Origin: Megalonaias nervosa | Lineage: Eukaryota > Mollusca > Bivalvia > Unionida > Unionidae | Reading direction: 5' to 3' | DNA: 64,000 nucleotides | NCBI GenBank assembly: GCA_016617855.1 | Contig: JAECUM010092835.1 | Coordinates: 248,001-312,000 of the forward strand | Part shown: positions 33,691 to 46,785 of the stretch, piece by piece | How positions within the stretch are numbered: position 1 is the first letter of the stretch | Layout: the number at the start of each line of letters is the position of its first letter | The notes under the pieces: generated by a model | Database searches by the model: none | The model's input: the letters and a program-made list of their open reading frames with translations, nothing else | What the model was told of the DNA's origin: nothing | Translations under genes and position numbers: made by a program

Positions 33691-36600
33691 AAAAGCAAAT
33701 TTACTGGTATTACATCATATGAATGTTGAAAATGCAACAGATTTTTTGAAAAACATTTTATGACCTGCTAAAGAAATACCCAATATTTTTGGGAGACAAC
33801 CCAATCATGGTGAATAAAACAGGTTCCTTCACAGATGAAATATCAGTGTCTCTTAATGATGTGGCCATGCTAGTTAAGCTTGCTAAATTTTAAAACACAA
33901 TTTTGTTTATGTGATTCTCAATTAAACTGAGGAAAACTAAACCACAAAAAGAAAAAAGCAGGTCACCAACTTATTTATGGAGAAAATACAACATTTAATT
34001 CAATATTCATCTGAAAAACAGTTTTGTAGCATCAAAATAGGATGATCTTAGAAGTATGGCCCAGCAAGTATCCACTGACAACATTGTCAAGACTACAAAG
34101 GATTTACTCTTTGATAAAATGGGAAAGGGAAATTTACAAAGGAAAGAGCAGCCCAGTTCATGCTTTTTATTACTGAATAATGAAAGAAATGGGATGGATC
34201 TAAGTTTTCTAGGGAATTAAAGTTTAAAAGGGATGGTTCATTTTGCATTTAATGGACCAATTTATTAATTTTTACACTAAAAAGTACATTATTTTTGCCA
34301 AAAAATGGAGGGAGTGTCAACCTAACCTAACCATTGGAATCCCCTCTAAATATACTGCTGAAATGGCTCAAGTTAATTTATACTGTTGAAGATATAATTC
34401 CACAATTTTCAAATCAATTACTGTGAAAACAACTTCAAAGTTTATCTAACAGTCACTTTAATATGCTGCAATGGATTATAAGTTATTAACTTAAATGCAA
34501 TCAAACCCAGATTGCAGGGCTAAAGCAACTGTTGTCATGAGAATGGTTTGCTTCCAATTTATCTGACTTTACACTGTATCTGCTTGTGTACAACATGCAC
34601 CAAAATTGTGAACAGGAGATCTGATCTGCAGTCACATGGTGTGCTGGCAAATCATAGACTGAACACCATTTATTCTAATTATTATTCCAAGAAAAAGCAT
34701 AGACTGTGCTCTGATGATGCTTATGTGATGGTAGACCTAGTACTGTACTGTTTGCAGTTATGTGAGTTTTAAAGTGTTAAATAAGATATTGTCTGGCAGT
34801 AGTTTTATAATAAGATATACAAGGCCAAATAAAATATGTGTGGTTCTGGTTACAATGAAAAAACAATTAGGTTAAGTTATGGCCTGTATCAACTTTTCTT
34901 TGTCTAGTATGAACAGACTGAAATGAAGCACAGACTAGAAAAAAAGATTCATTTGCATCCTGAATTTAATTTTGATTGTAGTTAAGTCCTTTGTTATTTT
35001 TTTCTCTTGAAAGTTTTGTTTGTCTTTTTTCCAATTTATTATTTTTTTTCAACAAGAAAATGTAGGATCAGCTGAGAAAAAAAAAATGGAGTCAGTTGAT
35101 AACCAGAACTGTACATACTTTTTAATTTGGCCTAAGTCCTAATTTTAAAATAATATATTAATTAAAAGTCCTACTTTCAAAATAAGAGATATGAAGTCCT
35201 AATTTCAAAACAAGATTTATTATAGTCAAAATCCTAATTTCTCAATAAACACTGTAATGAAAAACAAATGGATTACTTTTTGTTTCATTAAATTTAAATC
35301 TTTTGATTTTACAGATAAGAGGTCTATTATGGTAGCAATTGTGGTGTTGAGTGATGTGGTATGAAATAAGCAATAGCTAAAATTCTCTTCAAGTAAAGTT
35401 GTGCAAGCCATCCAGCTGGTGCAATCACATTTTGACCACAGATGGCTAAATAAGATACTCCTGATTACTGAAATCAAAAGGTTATGGATCAGGTCTTTCA
35501 TCAACCAGAATAAAGAAGCTTCAAGACCTATTAAGAAAGCAAATACATTTTGTTAAGCTGCAAACTGCAAGAATACAATTACTGAAAATCCCCTTCCCTC
35601 ATTACTTCATCTCATTTCATCTTTATGTTGATCTTGAAAGAATGATGAATCAGATCACAACTAAAATGACTCAGTCAGTAACTCTGACCATGACCCAGTT
35701 GAATGACCAGTACCTGATTCAGGTGACTTAAAATAGGATCCAGTTAGCTTTACAGAATATGACCCAGCCTTTGACTCAATACAACGTAGTTGACTAAAAG
35801 AACAACACTGTCAGAGACTCACAGAATGACCTAGTTGGCAACCAGATGGCAAGCTGAAGCTGAAACAGCAATCTTGTGAAATTCTGGAGCACAAGATCGT
35901 AGATACAGCAGGGTTTCACTCCAACATAAATACCTATCCAAAACACCCAAGAGGGCAAGATTTGGGGTAGTCTGGCTACATGCAGTGATGCCATGATGTA
36001 AACAAGGTTAATATAAATGCCAGTGATGAACCAAACACTATTTTTGCTGTCTTAACAGTGGTCCACAATTTATGGAGTTTAATGAGTTAGGAGACTTAAA
36101 TTTTCAAGGCAGAAAATATGAATTTCAAAAACTTTAATGCATTAAATACATATACAAGGGCCTGAAAATTATGGTCGTCAGAAGTCCAGGGCCAATATTT
36201 TTAGCTATGGACTGGTCATATGTAAGCAGTACTAGCCAGCTGGACCTTTAATATTTCCTTTTTGTTCTTATAAATTACAGACATGTACCTTTTAATCCTT
36301 AAAACATCTAAATACAGTCATAAAAATGCAATGATGCAAGCAGAAGCTGATCAATAGTAAGTGACTGGAAGTGTAAATTATTATTGGGAAAAAATCTGCA
36401 AATTTAGCATTCAACATGCTAATAGCCAGTCTAAGTCTGATCTTTGTCAATCAAATGTTTTTCGGTTCTCAACCATATATAAAGCTATGCATCAACAGGA
36501 TCAGATTATCGGATGTTCAAGATGCTATGATAATTTAAGTATGGATTTAGTGGCTAGGAGCAAGAATCAACCTCAGGGAATTCATCTGCCACAAGACATG

Positions 36601-37368
36601 TTGTACTGCAGGGCTTTAAACCTACCTGGTCCGAAAATGAATGAAATTAAGATTTCAAAAAAATGTATTCAGATTTTGCAGGATCACTTGGAAAAAGACA
36701 TGCCAAAGGGTTGAGTATGTTGACAAAAGGTCATTTATGTTTTATTTAGCATGTACTACTACATGTAACCCCAGTCACCAAATCATTCAAGTACCTTATT
36801 CAAAGGCACGTTTAAGTTTATAACTGACCAGTGCTCAAAGAAAAATTTTCAGACACAGGACCAGGGGTCATGACTTTAAAAAAATCACAAGCCCTGGCTT
36901 GAAGCCCACAAGTCCTGACTCCCATTCCTTGTGTCCAAAAGGATCATAGTTGTGTACTATTATTTGTAGCACAACTTTACAACAGCTGTACTGTAAATAT
37001 GGAAAGAAATATTAAAAGTCATATTCAACTGACTTTGGTTTATTTTACATAAAAAAATATTTCAAGTAAAGCAATGTTTTCCTCTCAGTAGTGAGGTCAG
37101 CCATTGTCTAATTGTGCTATCAATGTCCTCCTGACTCAATGAAAAAGCAGTGTTGATGTTAATTAGCATCTCTGTTGCGGAATTGTATAAATCTCTCTAT
37201 TTATTAAAAGCATGTACTCTGGTTTCGTGTTTTGTGTACAACGATGCCTGAGGGTGATTTTTGTATATTGTACAATATTCCGAAATAGTGAGTTTGGTTC
37301 ATCCCTGCCGCACGTGCGAAGTGATCTTGATGGGAAAAACCAATTTACATCTAGCACGGCTACATCGT

Positions 37369-37470
37369 ATATATATAAATACCTCACCGTAAAGTGATAT
37401 CTTCACATTACGGAACATCTTGTCAGTAAGCAGTCTACTTAGGGACTTGCACATCTTCAGCTGTAGAGGT
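37369..37470 (+). promoter_or_regulatory. TATA-box-like promoter candidate with downstream donor
   Basis: TATATATAAATA at about 37369-37380 lies roughly 30 bases upstream of a short GC-richer stretch that ends CAGCTGTAGAG|GTATGT near 37468, a good 5' splice site. A CACGTG E-box is just upstream (37311). The surrounding 37140-38420 block is richer in CG dinucleotides than its neighbourhood. It could be an LTR promoter or a lone promoter. No coding exon was identified. Confidence 0.3.
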
Positions 37471-38636
37471 ATGTAATTTATTAATTTCTTATGTATATTA
37501 TTTCTTTTGTATATTGTAAGTTACAGCTCTTGTACTATTACATTTATTTTTGTACATTTTCTATGTAGCTTTGGCTTGCATGGTATAATACAATATATTC
37601 TGTTCTTGTTTGTGACTTAGCAAGAGATTTACATTAACAATATAAAGTTGCATTTTATTAAGAAACATTTAGTACCATAGGAATCTTATCGGACACAGGT
37701 TCACTTCTGAACCTGTTTATTGTTTTGTACTATTGTACCAACAATGTAATTTGTATAACTTACCGTATATAACGTCATTACGTTTTATCCTATATGCCGT
37801 GTCATAAGTAGTACACGGTGTTAGATGCATTTTCAGCTGACCTGAGCGACCAGTGACTAGAGTGATCCATGGTGATAGTGGTCGACATGGTACCAGCTAA
37901 AGAGCTAACCACAGAAGTTAACCATTGCAGCCGTAGAGCTGAGTGAACAGTGTTGCTGGTCGAGTATCGGGTGATTGGGCATTGCAGACCGGATTGGTGC
38001 GCGCTTATTGCTTGATTGACCAAGGAATTGAATGGTGGTTGGTGACTACCTATAATGATACTTGCTTGACTGACCAGTGTGACTGGTAGCCAAGTGTGAT
38101 TTTGACGGAGTGTTTTTGTGTTACTCATTGCATGTAATCTTTTAGCCGTGTGTTAGATTTGGGGTTTTGTTATATCCATTGTTTTGGGAGTGTAAAGATA
38201 TTTTTGTATATCTGCCCAATCATCATTTTACTTTTTGAGTAAAAAAAATATCTCATTTTTCACTAGTTGAGTGAATACATCATTTTTACTATTGAGTAAA
38301 ACCGTCATTCTTTTCATCATGTGAAATTGCTGTGATTTGTTCACCTTTGTCCTTGTACTGTGTAAGGTCATTCATTTGTATTTATATTTGTTGCATTTTT
38401 AGGTTTGTGCGTATTATGTTAATTTGTCCAATATTTGGATCTTACACACGCACATATTAATCAATATTCTTTCTCATTCAAATCGTACATCAATAGACAT
38501 TGTATTTGTATCACCATCAAAAGTGTTCTGTTGTAAATCCGAAATCCCAACTCTGTTATCTTGTTACAATCTGAAGTGTGTGTTGCTTTATACAGTTTCT
38601 CTTTACACTTTTGAAGTTGTTCATAGGTACCACCTA

Positions 38637-40955
38637 CACCACTTCCTCGATAACTCGCGCCCGGATAACTCGCAAACCCGCTTGTAACGTGGTGTCCGGC
38701 ATGGCTCCCGATTTTTTTTCCAAAGAAAATATATTTTAAAATGTGCTGAACGTGAAACAAATCGCGATAAGAATTGGTAAATTGAACCTTGATACATACC
38801 GTATTTTATGTAAATTTTCGTACACGAAAAACTAATTATTAATCATTAATTTTTGTAAAGCCAAAATGGGAATACAGTATTTTCGATCTTTTTTGCAAAC
38901 GTAAATCTTCTTAATGGAAATTTTATGTCCGATAATTTAATGAATTTTTCAAATAATACAAAGTGATATGTATGAAAAATTATGATACATTTAAATAATT
39001 ATTATTTTGATAACTGGATTGTGTACGAAAAATTAATGGGTACGAAAAAATACATGAAATACGGTAAGCTCATTTTATCATCGGAAATGGTGAATATTGC
39101 CAGTAAAGATAGAATCCATATTGTGAAATTTGCAAGTTCTAATAAGATATCACATATTATGTTTGGGTTTTTTTTGAGAGAAATAGTTGTCAATACACTG
39201 TAAATAAACAGTCTGGTGAAACAGCGATCAACAAAAAATTCTGGTAAATGCTAACAGGTGGCAACAGAGAATGAAATAAACACCAATTAAATGTCTTGCT
39301 ATGTGAAATTCACGTTCTAATCCTTTAATTTCGCTTCAATGTAAACACTATAATCGCAACATATTCTCTTCTATGAAAACATGAAAAGAGTCAATTGACC
39401 GTCACATCGAAACCCTTGAGTACTTCTGTGAGAACCTAATTACTTGCCGGCTTTGTTTTGATCAACAACTTAGGGAAGTGTTTGTTGCCTAAAAAAAAAA
39501 TCAGTTAAAAGAGACCTGTGTTTTTTTTTAATCACTTTGAATAGGTCTTTTGTATCACATCAAGCAAGGGAAGTACAATTAAAAAAAAAATCAAAGGCAT
39601 GCCAATAGCAGCATAAGTTCTTGTGGTCATTACTGTTCTCAAAATTCATTTTATTTGACCAATCGAAAATGGTTTCACATTTTTATGTACTTAACATCAC
39701 TGAAGTATATAATATCAGTAATGTATCCTAATCATTTGTAAATGTGACCATGGAGAGCAAAGGAAGTAAGCGAAAGGTGTACTCAGTGACTGAAAAGCTG
39801 TGCATCATAGATAGGGTTCATAATGGCGAAGCGAGATCCAACGTTTGCAATGAACTAAACGATTGCTGAGTCGACATTTAGAGGTTGGCTTAAGGATAAG
39901 CAGAAACTTCGGGATTATTTACATGATGTTGATTCAGATAATGGGATCAAACGAAAACGAGCACAGACTGCAAACGATACTGAATTTGATGATGCTGTAT
40001 ACGCATGGTTCACACAGCAACGTGAACAAGGTGTTCCCATCTCTGGAACAATTCTCAAGGCCCAAGCAGAAAAAATGGCAAAAAGTATGGAGAATGAATC
40101 TCGTTTTAGGGCAAGCCATGGATGGCTTTGGAGATTCCAGCGCCGACATAGAATTAAACAAAATTCATTGTCGGGAGAAATACGCTCAGCGAATCCGGAA
40201 GCCGCATGTAATTATCCATACCAGTTCAGAGAGATAATCATCCGTGAACAATACACAGACGCGGCAAAGAAATCAAAGAGTAACACAAAAAAAATGAACA
40301 AATGTTTTCAAAATGTGAAGTGTTATTTGTTAAACGTGTCACAAACTGCAAGTATTATTGTGTTCTAATTTACGATATTTTAAATTTGTAGACCCATTAA
40401 ATTCATGTTGGTAATGGTTAACCCCTGTAAATTTATTTTTTTTGTTTTCATTTTACTTTTACCGCAATCAAATCTACCCATCGTTCGATCGACACTGTTT
40501 TTTCGAAATGAGTGTCGATCTTTTGTAAAAAAAAGTCTGCTTTGGATCAAACAATAAAACTAGAATTTATCCAATTCAGCACAAAAATTTGTGATGTAGT
40601 ACACAATGAGTGAAGTCGTACATGTGTTAAGCGAACGGAAACCATGTGGAATAATGTTTTGATGATCTCCTCAATATAATGTAAGTTATCCTGAAATTAA
40701 TGTTACTCTGTGAGGAAAAAAGTAAACAAAGTACATCGCTATGAAGAGATATTTATTCACAGTTAATCTTAGCACGATTATTAACTGAGTATCCAACACT
40801 AACATGCCAACCCACCCCACCCCCCTTTTGCCTCTATGTCGATCCCTTTGTTAGTTTTGTTGTTTGTTATAGGTCCCTCGATAACTCACGCCCTCGCTTT
40901 TAACGTGGTCGATGTTTTTGGACCCCGTTGTGCGCGAGTTATCGAGGGAGTGGTG
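38637..40955 (+). mobile_element. Tigger/pogo-like DNA transposon, DDE domain lost
   Basis: The ends are 24-bp inverted repeats beginning CACCACT(T/C)CCTCGATAACTC, with one mismatch, and are flanked by TA on both sides (38635-38636 and 40956-40957), the target duplication of the Tc1/mariner-pogo group. Additional GATAACTCGC and TTATCGAG/GATAACTCACGC motifs lie just inside each end, with TGTAACGTGG/TTAACGTGG. The 2,319-bp element encodes only the N-terminal part of a transposase (39749-40368). Between that and the right TIR no DDE catalytic region is visible, so the copy cannot be autonomous. Confidence 0.9.
39749..40368 (+). pseudogene. Tigger/jerky-type transposase N-terminus (CENP-B-like DNA-binding region), frameshifted and truncated
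   Basis: It begins MESKGSKRKVYSVTEKLCII and continues ARSNVCNEL, the Psq/CENP-B N-terminal helix-turn-helix. A frame change at about 39859 (coding resumes as IAESTFRGWLKDKQKLRDYL) interrupts it; one extra base would explain it. The second frame contains FDDAVYAWFTQQREQGVPIS, ILKAQAEKMAKSM and ASHGWLWRFQRRHRI, which match the HTH_Tnp_Tc5/CENPB domain. It reaches YPYQFREIIIREQYTDA, where family members run into the DDE superfamily endonuclease, but here it degrades into lysine-rich sequence and stops. Both DNA-binding helix-turn-helix units survive and the catalytic part is absent. Confidence 0.88.
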
Positions 40956-42269
40956 TAATATATTTAACCAGTGTACCAGCTTTTTGTCATATTTGTAAGT
41001 TATAAATAAGCTGTTTACTGGTATTTAAGTTCAAGCTCTATCCATAGTTACAAACACAATGTTCTGGAAGCAAATGTTTGACCCACATCCTGGTAATTTT
41101 ATTGTGTCTTAGCTTTTTATATAAGGCTGAAGTAAACAAAATTATTCATTCCTATCTTAAGATCAGTCTGTGAAATCATTTTCAGTTGTGTTCAGATATA
41201 ATTTAAGAGGAATCATGTATTTACATTATTCATTGCAATTACAAAGTGCTAATTGCCATTTTAGGCAAAAACAATATTGGGATTATCATGAATTCTTTGA
41301 ACGACATTCTGGACTATATCACTGTGATACATCAACACTTTGGTACATCAACCTCTTCAAGATTATTGGTACATCAGCACATTCAATACTGGAATTTATC
41401 TGAAACACTCTATACTTCTAGACCCAAGATAGAACTTTTGGGATATAATTTACAATACTACAAGTTCCTCTTAAATTTTCATTTTGCAACTTAAAGAAAT
41501 AAATTTATTTGTTGATTTTACTAAACCTGATGGTTTGCTTCTTTCTGATACATAGTTTAAAACCATAAAGTTATAATGGCTGGTCTTTTCTTTTTAGCTT
41601 ACCTCTGTCAAAAGGGCGGCCAAACTTTAATCAAAGACTCAATAGCCATAATGTTCATTTGATCCCTTTATTACTTATACCACCTAAACAAAAAAAATCC
41701 CACATCTGACCTAAGCTCTCCAGATCACATCAATATGGTAACCAATTAACAGCTTGTGGTGTACACATGTTAACCATAACCTATTTACTCAGTCATGCAT
41801 CATTACACAGTCACACATATGCTGATCAGTTGAAATCTCCAGTAGACTGGTTACGACTGGTTTATGTAATGCGTGGATAGAACGCATACAACTCCATTTT
41901 TTTTTCTTTCTTTTTGTCAATTTAGTTTTCATTTTTTAATGTTAATTTTCAAAAGTGGTAGATCTGAACTATACAAAAGTCTGTATGGTAGACAGCCTTA
42001 AATATAGTACTTTTGTCCTATTGCCGGTAGAATCACATGTATTTACCAGCCATGTGAGCACTAATTGTGGTTGACCCAGGGGATCTGTTCCCCATTAACT
42101 GGTCAGATGCTTCACTTTGTACTATGTTTACAGTTTTCGATATAAGTAAAGTAAGTAGATAACTGCCATATTGGTAAGGGGCATACGTCGGGATCAATAT
42201 TAATGATTGACTAGTCATTTAACAACTTAAAAGAAAGTGCATTTTGTCAGCAAAATCTATATCTTCTCA

Positions 42270-43390
42270 GGCAAATTAGCTTTTTTTTAAATGACAAACC
42301 CAATGGGCACTTCACTTAGAATACAAGATGGGCATCAGGCTATCATATTTGTTGAGCACCTAGGGTGGTTATATTGGACGTGAGATTGGCATCATTTTCA
42401 TTTAGGCCCGACAAGACATCATAAGAAGTGAAAACTTTATGCTGATAAAGCTTTGCATTTAGGATGATTAGTGATACAAGATTTTCAAGATCGCTGCCAT
42501 GGTGGCACACTGGATGTCACACCGGCACCATTTCATTTACAACTACATCAACTACACATCTTAAGAAATCTTTTCTTCAATACCCCGAGTCGATATTACT
42601 TCTCATATTGAAGAAGCAGTGATCGAATCTTCAGGAAAGCAGCCACAGAGACCATAATGAATGTCAGATCAATGCCATTTCCTTTACGACTAACTCTGAC
42701 ATTACAAGAAGTCTTTCAATGAAAACCTGATGTTGACTGACATTTCATCTTGAATTGCCATAACTTGATTTTCAAGATGACCACTTTAGCTGCCAAAGTG
42801 GAGGTCAGATCGTAACCACTTTTATTTTGTACCAACTAGATCATAAGAAGTCATCTGGTGAAAACAACATACTGATATCACTTTCTGTTTAGGAGTATCA
42901 ATAACAAGATTTTTTTGGATATCAGATCAGCACCATTCCCATTTAGGACCAAGCCAAATAGATATCTTAAGAAATCTTTTAGTGAAAACCTCATATCGAT
43001 ATGACTCTATGCATCAGAAGTGGCAATAACATGATTTTCAAAACAGCTGCTGTAGCAGTCTCATTGGATGTCCAAGCAACACTATTTTCATTATGGACCA
43101 ACTAGACATAATGCAGTCTACTGGTGAAAACCTCATGTGGACATGACTTTCCATTCATGAGGAGCAGCAATAACATTTGAAGATGGCCATTGTGGCAATG
43201 ATACTGAATATCTGAACAGTCCATTTTCATTTAGGACAAATGTGACATCATAAGAAGTCTTGCTGTGGAAACCCCATGTCAATTTGATTTTCCATTTAGA
43301 AGGATTATCTATAAAAAGAATTTCAAGTTGGCTGCTGTGTTGGCCATATTGAATGTCTGAGTACAACTGTTTTCACTTAGGTGTAACTGT
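42270..43390. repeat. Array of about 140-bp units, locus A
   Basis: Units contain ACCAACTAGACAT(C/A)ATAAG, TGGTGAAAACC(T/C)CAT, a TTCCATT block, AACAAGATTTTCAAGATGGC and a block containing GGCCATATTGAATGTC. The family tail (GACAATGAACAACAGACTAT) is found at about 43745-43800, separated from the array by a SINE (43391-43710). Minus-strand open frames (for example 43366-43133) are repeat translations. Confidence 0.8.
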
Positions 43391-43710
43391 GTGTGATCTG
43401 GAATTTGAATGTAGCTTTTAAAAATTTTCAGTCATATTGCTATGATGCCTGCAGTGTCGCAGTTGATATTGATGTCCAGCACTGGGGCATCATGCCACAG
43501 ACATGTAGCATTATGTTTCACCCAGTCATATTATCCTGACACCGGTTTGACCAGACCTGACAATAACCTCTAAAAGTTGAGTGCTATGCAAGGCAGCTGC
43601 CAGTACCATTTTTACCAGTCTTTGGTATGACTCGACCAGGGTTCAAACACAATTCTTCCTGCATCTGAGGCGCATGCTCTAACTACTTAGGCCACCGAGC
43701 AGTCTTGGAC
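43391..43710 (-). mobile_element. tRNA-derived SINE, family 1, copy b
   Basis: Read on the minus strand it begins CTCGGTGGCCTAAGTAGTTA, includes B-box-like GGGTTTGAACCCTGG-type sequence, then GTCATACCAAAGAC, GGTACTGGCAGCTGCCT, AGGATAATATGAC and GCCCCAGTGCTGGACATCAA. It matches 549-853. It is inserted between the array and tail of repeat locus A. Confidence 0.85.
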
Positions 43711-45081
43711 TAATTGTACCATGGTATGAATGTGTACTAACAGACTGACAGACAATGAACAACAGACTATCCAAAGTGTATGACCAGTACAGCTAAAAAT
43801 CAAACATGAAATTCTAAGAAAGCTGTGCAATTTCTTTTTATCTTGCTTTTTGTGGTCTTAAGTTTTGTGATTAGTATTGCTCATACACCCCCACACATAG
43901 CTGCATATTTCCAATACTTCCAATTTCAACTTCTCCTTAATTACTCTGTTGTGTATCAACCATTAATAACAACACGAGCAAAGAGTGTCATTTACAAATC
44001 TAAAACCATCAGTTTCTTTACAGGCATAGTATTTGTTATATCATCCATGGTTTTTCAAGATTTTATCCATAAACAAGCATGTCCATACATAAAAACTATA
44101 TAATCTCTTTGTATTTATTAGGATTGTTATGTTGTTGTTTGCATCAGCTGTTTTAAAAAGTCATTATGGCATTATATGGGGTGTGGTATCCTTTTATGTA
44201 TGACTGTATAGAAATAGATACAATCAAACTGCACCTGTGATCCTAACTGCAGCTATCTTCTGCTGATATCAGGATTTGACCTTTTAACAATAACCATAAA
44301 GTCTGGAAATCAATCAATACAAATGGTGATCAATATCAATATTACATTATCTCAAGTTTACTTTGTATGAAAAGATATGTACTTTACGTGTCTGCAGTAG
44401 GTAAAATCAATTGCTGCTGATACACATGGCATGCAGTATTGAATGCAATTTGAAAATCAACCTGCCATTTGAATATCATAATCCACTTACACTCAATTAA
44501 CAAGATTCATTTTCTAGGCTTCAAGCTGAATATGCAAGTGGGACAACAACGTTCATTTATCAGCTTATCTATTTTGAATTTTTCATAAAGATGTAAGATA
44601 GTGTTGAAAAGATGAACAGATTGAAAAATTCAAGAAATCCAAATGTCTCTTCCAATCTAAATTCTAGATCTGTTTTAAAACATATATGCCACCCACCCCC
44701 ACTATAGACAAAAAGTTTCAGCTCAAACCAGAGGGTAATCAACAATTATATAGCTCTCCTCTATATTTTACTAGTCTCTAGTAACCATGATGATGCTGAA
44801 AATAAAATCAAAAGAGATCCTATTTTTAACTAAAGATGTTTTTCCAATCTTTTATATTTAATATTTACACTGTAACTTTAAATCTTTCAAAAATTAAATT
44901 TTTAACTTTAAATCAGTACTACAGAGCCAGTATTTTGCTGACACGCTGTGAAACCACACATATACCTACCTTATTACAATAAAACCTCTAAATAGTGACC
45001 ACCCATGGGAGAAGTGCAAAACTGGTCTTTGTACAGATTCAATTTTCTTAATTGGTGTTTGAACAAATACCATGCACTGAT

Positions 45082-45085
45082 TATA

Positions 45086-45127
<42 letters not shown>
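45082..45127. repeat. (ATT)n microsatellite
   Basis: About 15 ATT units, followed by degenerate ATT/AGT repeats to about 45165. The poly-Ile open frame through it is not a gene. Confidence 0.95.
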
Positions 45128-46785
45128 GATATTACTATTATTATTAGTAGTAGTAATAGTAGTACATTATCAAGATTCTTTTATGTGTACTTTAAACAAA
45201 AACATAAAATATGCATATATGTTGTTCTCTCCAATATTCATGTTCCAAACAAGACTTAGTAAACCCTGTTCGCTTTAATCCATCTACAAATTAAATCATT
45301 ACTGGCCTAAAATAATCGCTTATCTAAGTCTGTTTTGTGCACCACAATAAAACACTACTTTCATGACTGACCAACAGCTTACATATGACCATAAAATGTA
45401 TGACTGACTCTTTGGTTGGTAAATTTGCATGAATTAGGCTTTGAAATAGCGCCAGTTGCTCGACATGCCAATATCAAAAGACAGTTGGCTTATGCGAGAG
45501 GTCTGTGACAAATAGGGAATAAAAAGAAGCCATATATGGCTATTCCTTGCAAACCAGGAACCAAATTATTGCCTGCCTTTAGACACAAGTTTTAAATACT
45601 GAATGACCCCTGACACTGATGAAAAGGAATGTAACATGTATCTCTTCTCAATGATGAACTTTGTTCTGAAAAAAAAGGCCATAATATCTCACTTATGCCC
45701 AATAATCCTCACTACCATTTCTTCTCTGACTGCACAACTACTTTTTCTACCATCCAGTATATGAATCACTTTGATTCTCTCCTGTAAGGATAAAAACCAC
45801 CTCGCTTTCAAACTCGATATATTGACACCTTTGAGTTTGACTGACAATGTGACTGGACTCTAGCACAAGTTTGATATCAAATGTCAGCATAGTGATTCAC
45901 ATGATATACATTATCTAAACAATGCGTTGCTCATCAAAATAAAGTTTAATTTGCATATATAGAGTGGTCACTGCTGACACACTTCAGTGATCAGTTAAGG
46001 CAGGTGACCATTACACACAGGACATTTATATAGGAAATTTGAGGAGGGAAATTAAAATGGCCTTTGTGACCTTGTGACCACTTCGTACAGGTGAGCATTA
46101 TGACAGGTCTGACCACAGATCTACATACTTACCTTGTTATCTACCTAACTACATATTGTGAGAGGACATAAAAGACATACAACAATAAAAGAACAACATT
46201 CTTGTCTATGAGATCAAAGTTGAGGTAGCACAAAGAGTTAATAAAATGGTAGATATCAGTGCCATTTTTTTACAAATTGAATTATTATTGTTTTTAAAAC
46301 CTGCTTGAGAACATATCATTGTCCATCCCTATAAGCCAGATTTTACTGTGTAAAAGTCGCTGGTTTGATTAATCTTGCAGTGACGGCCTGCAGTACAAGA
46401 TAGTTCTGCATCAACACTTGCCTTTATTAAACCATTGCAAATGAGGACTTGCATGACAAGTATTCAACATGCAGTTCACTCATTTAATTTCTATACTCAT
46501 ACAAAACAGTTAACTCCTGTTGATGGTAGCATATCACAATACACAAGGTATAGTAGTAAAGTGTATATTGAATAAACATTTTTATTCCTCCTTCCCCCTG
46601 CACTGTCAGTAGACTAGCATGTATATAGGCTTTGCATGGATTAACTTGTGTGATCATGAACACAAAAAACATAACCCATAAAATGCTGGTCACAGTGACC
46701 TTGTTTAGTTTTAATAGTGTATTTGGTGTCCATAGTGTATGCATGTATGCGTGCATGTGTGTGTGTGCATGTGTGTGTGTTCAAG

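Noticed and set aside
34500..34770. Possible further copy of the TACCATAT MITE
   Set aside because: GATCTGATCTGCAGTCACAT and GATGGTAGACC resemble parts of the family, but no TIRs or block order could be recognised.
36361..36714. 117-codon plus-strand ORF
   Set aside because: It has no recognisable domain, no flanking element boundaries and no supporting neighbour; chance cannot be excluded.
45005..45259. ORF with a poly-Ile stretch
   Set aside because: It translates an (ATT)n microsatellite; the apparent hydrophobic segment is an artefact.
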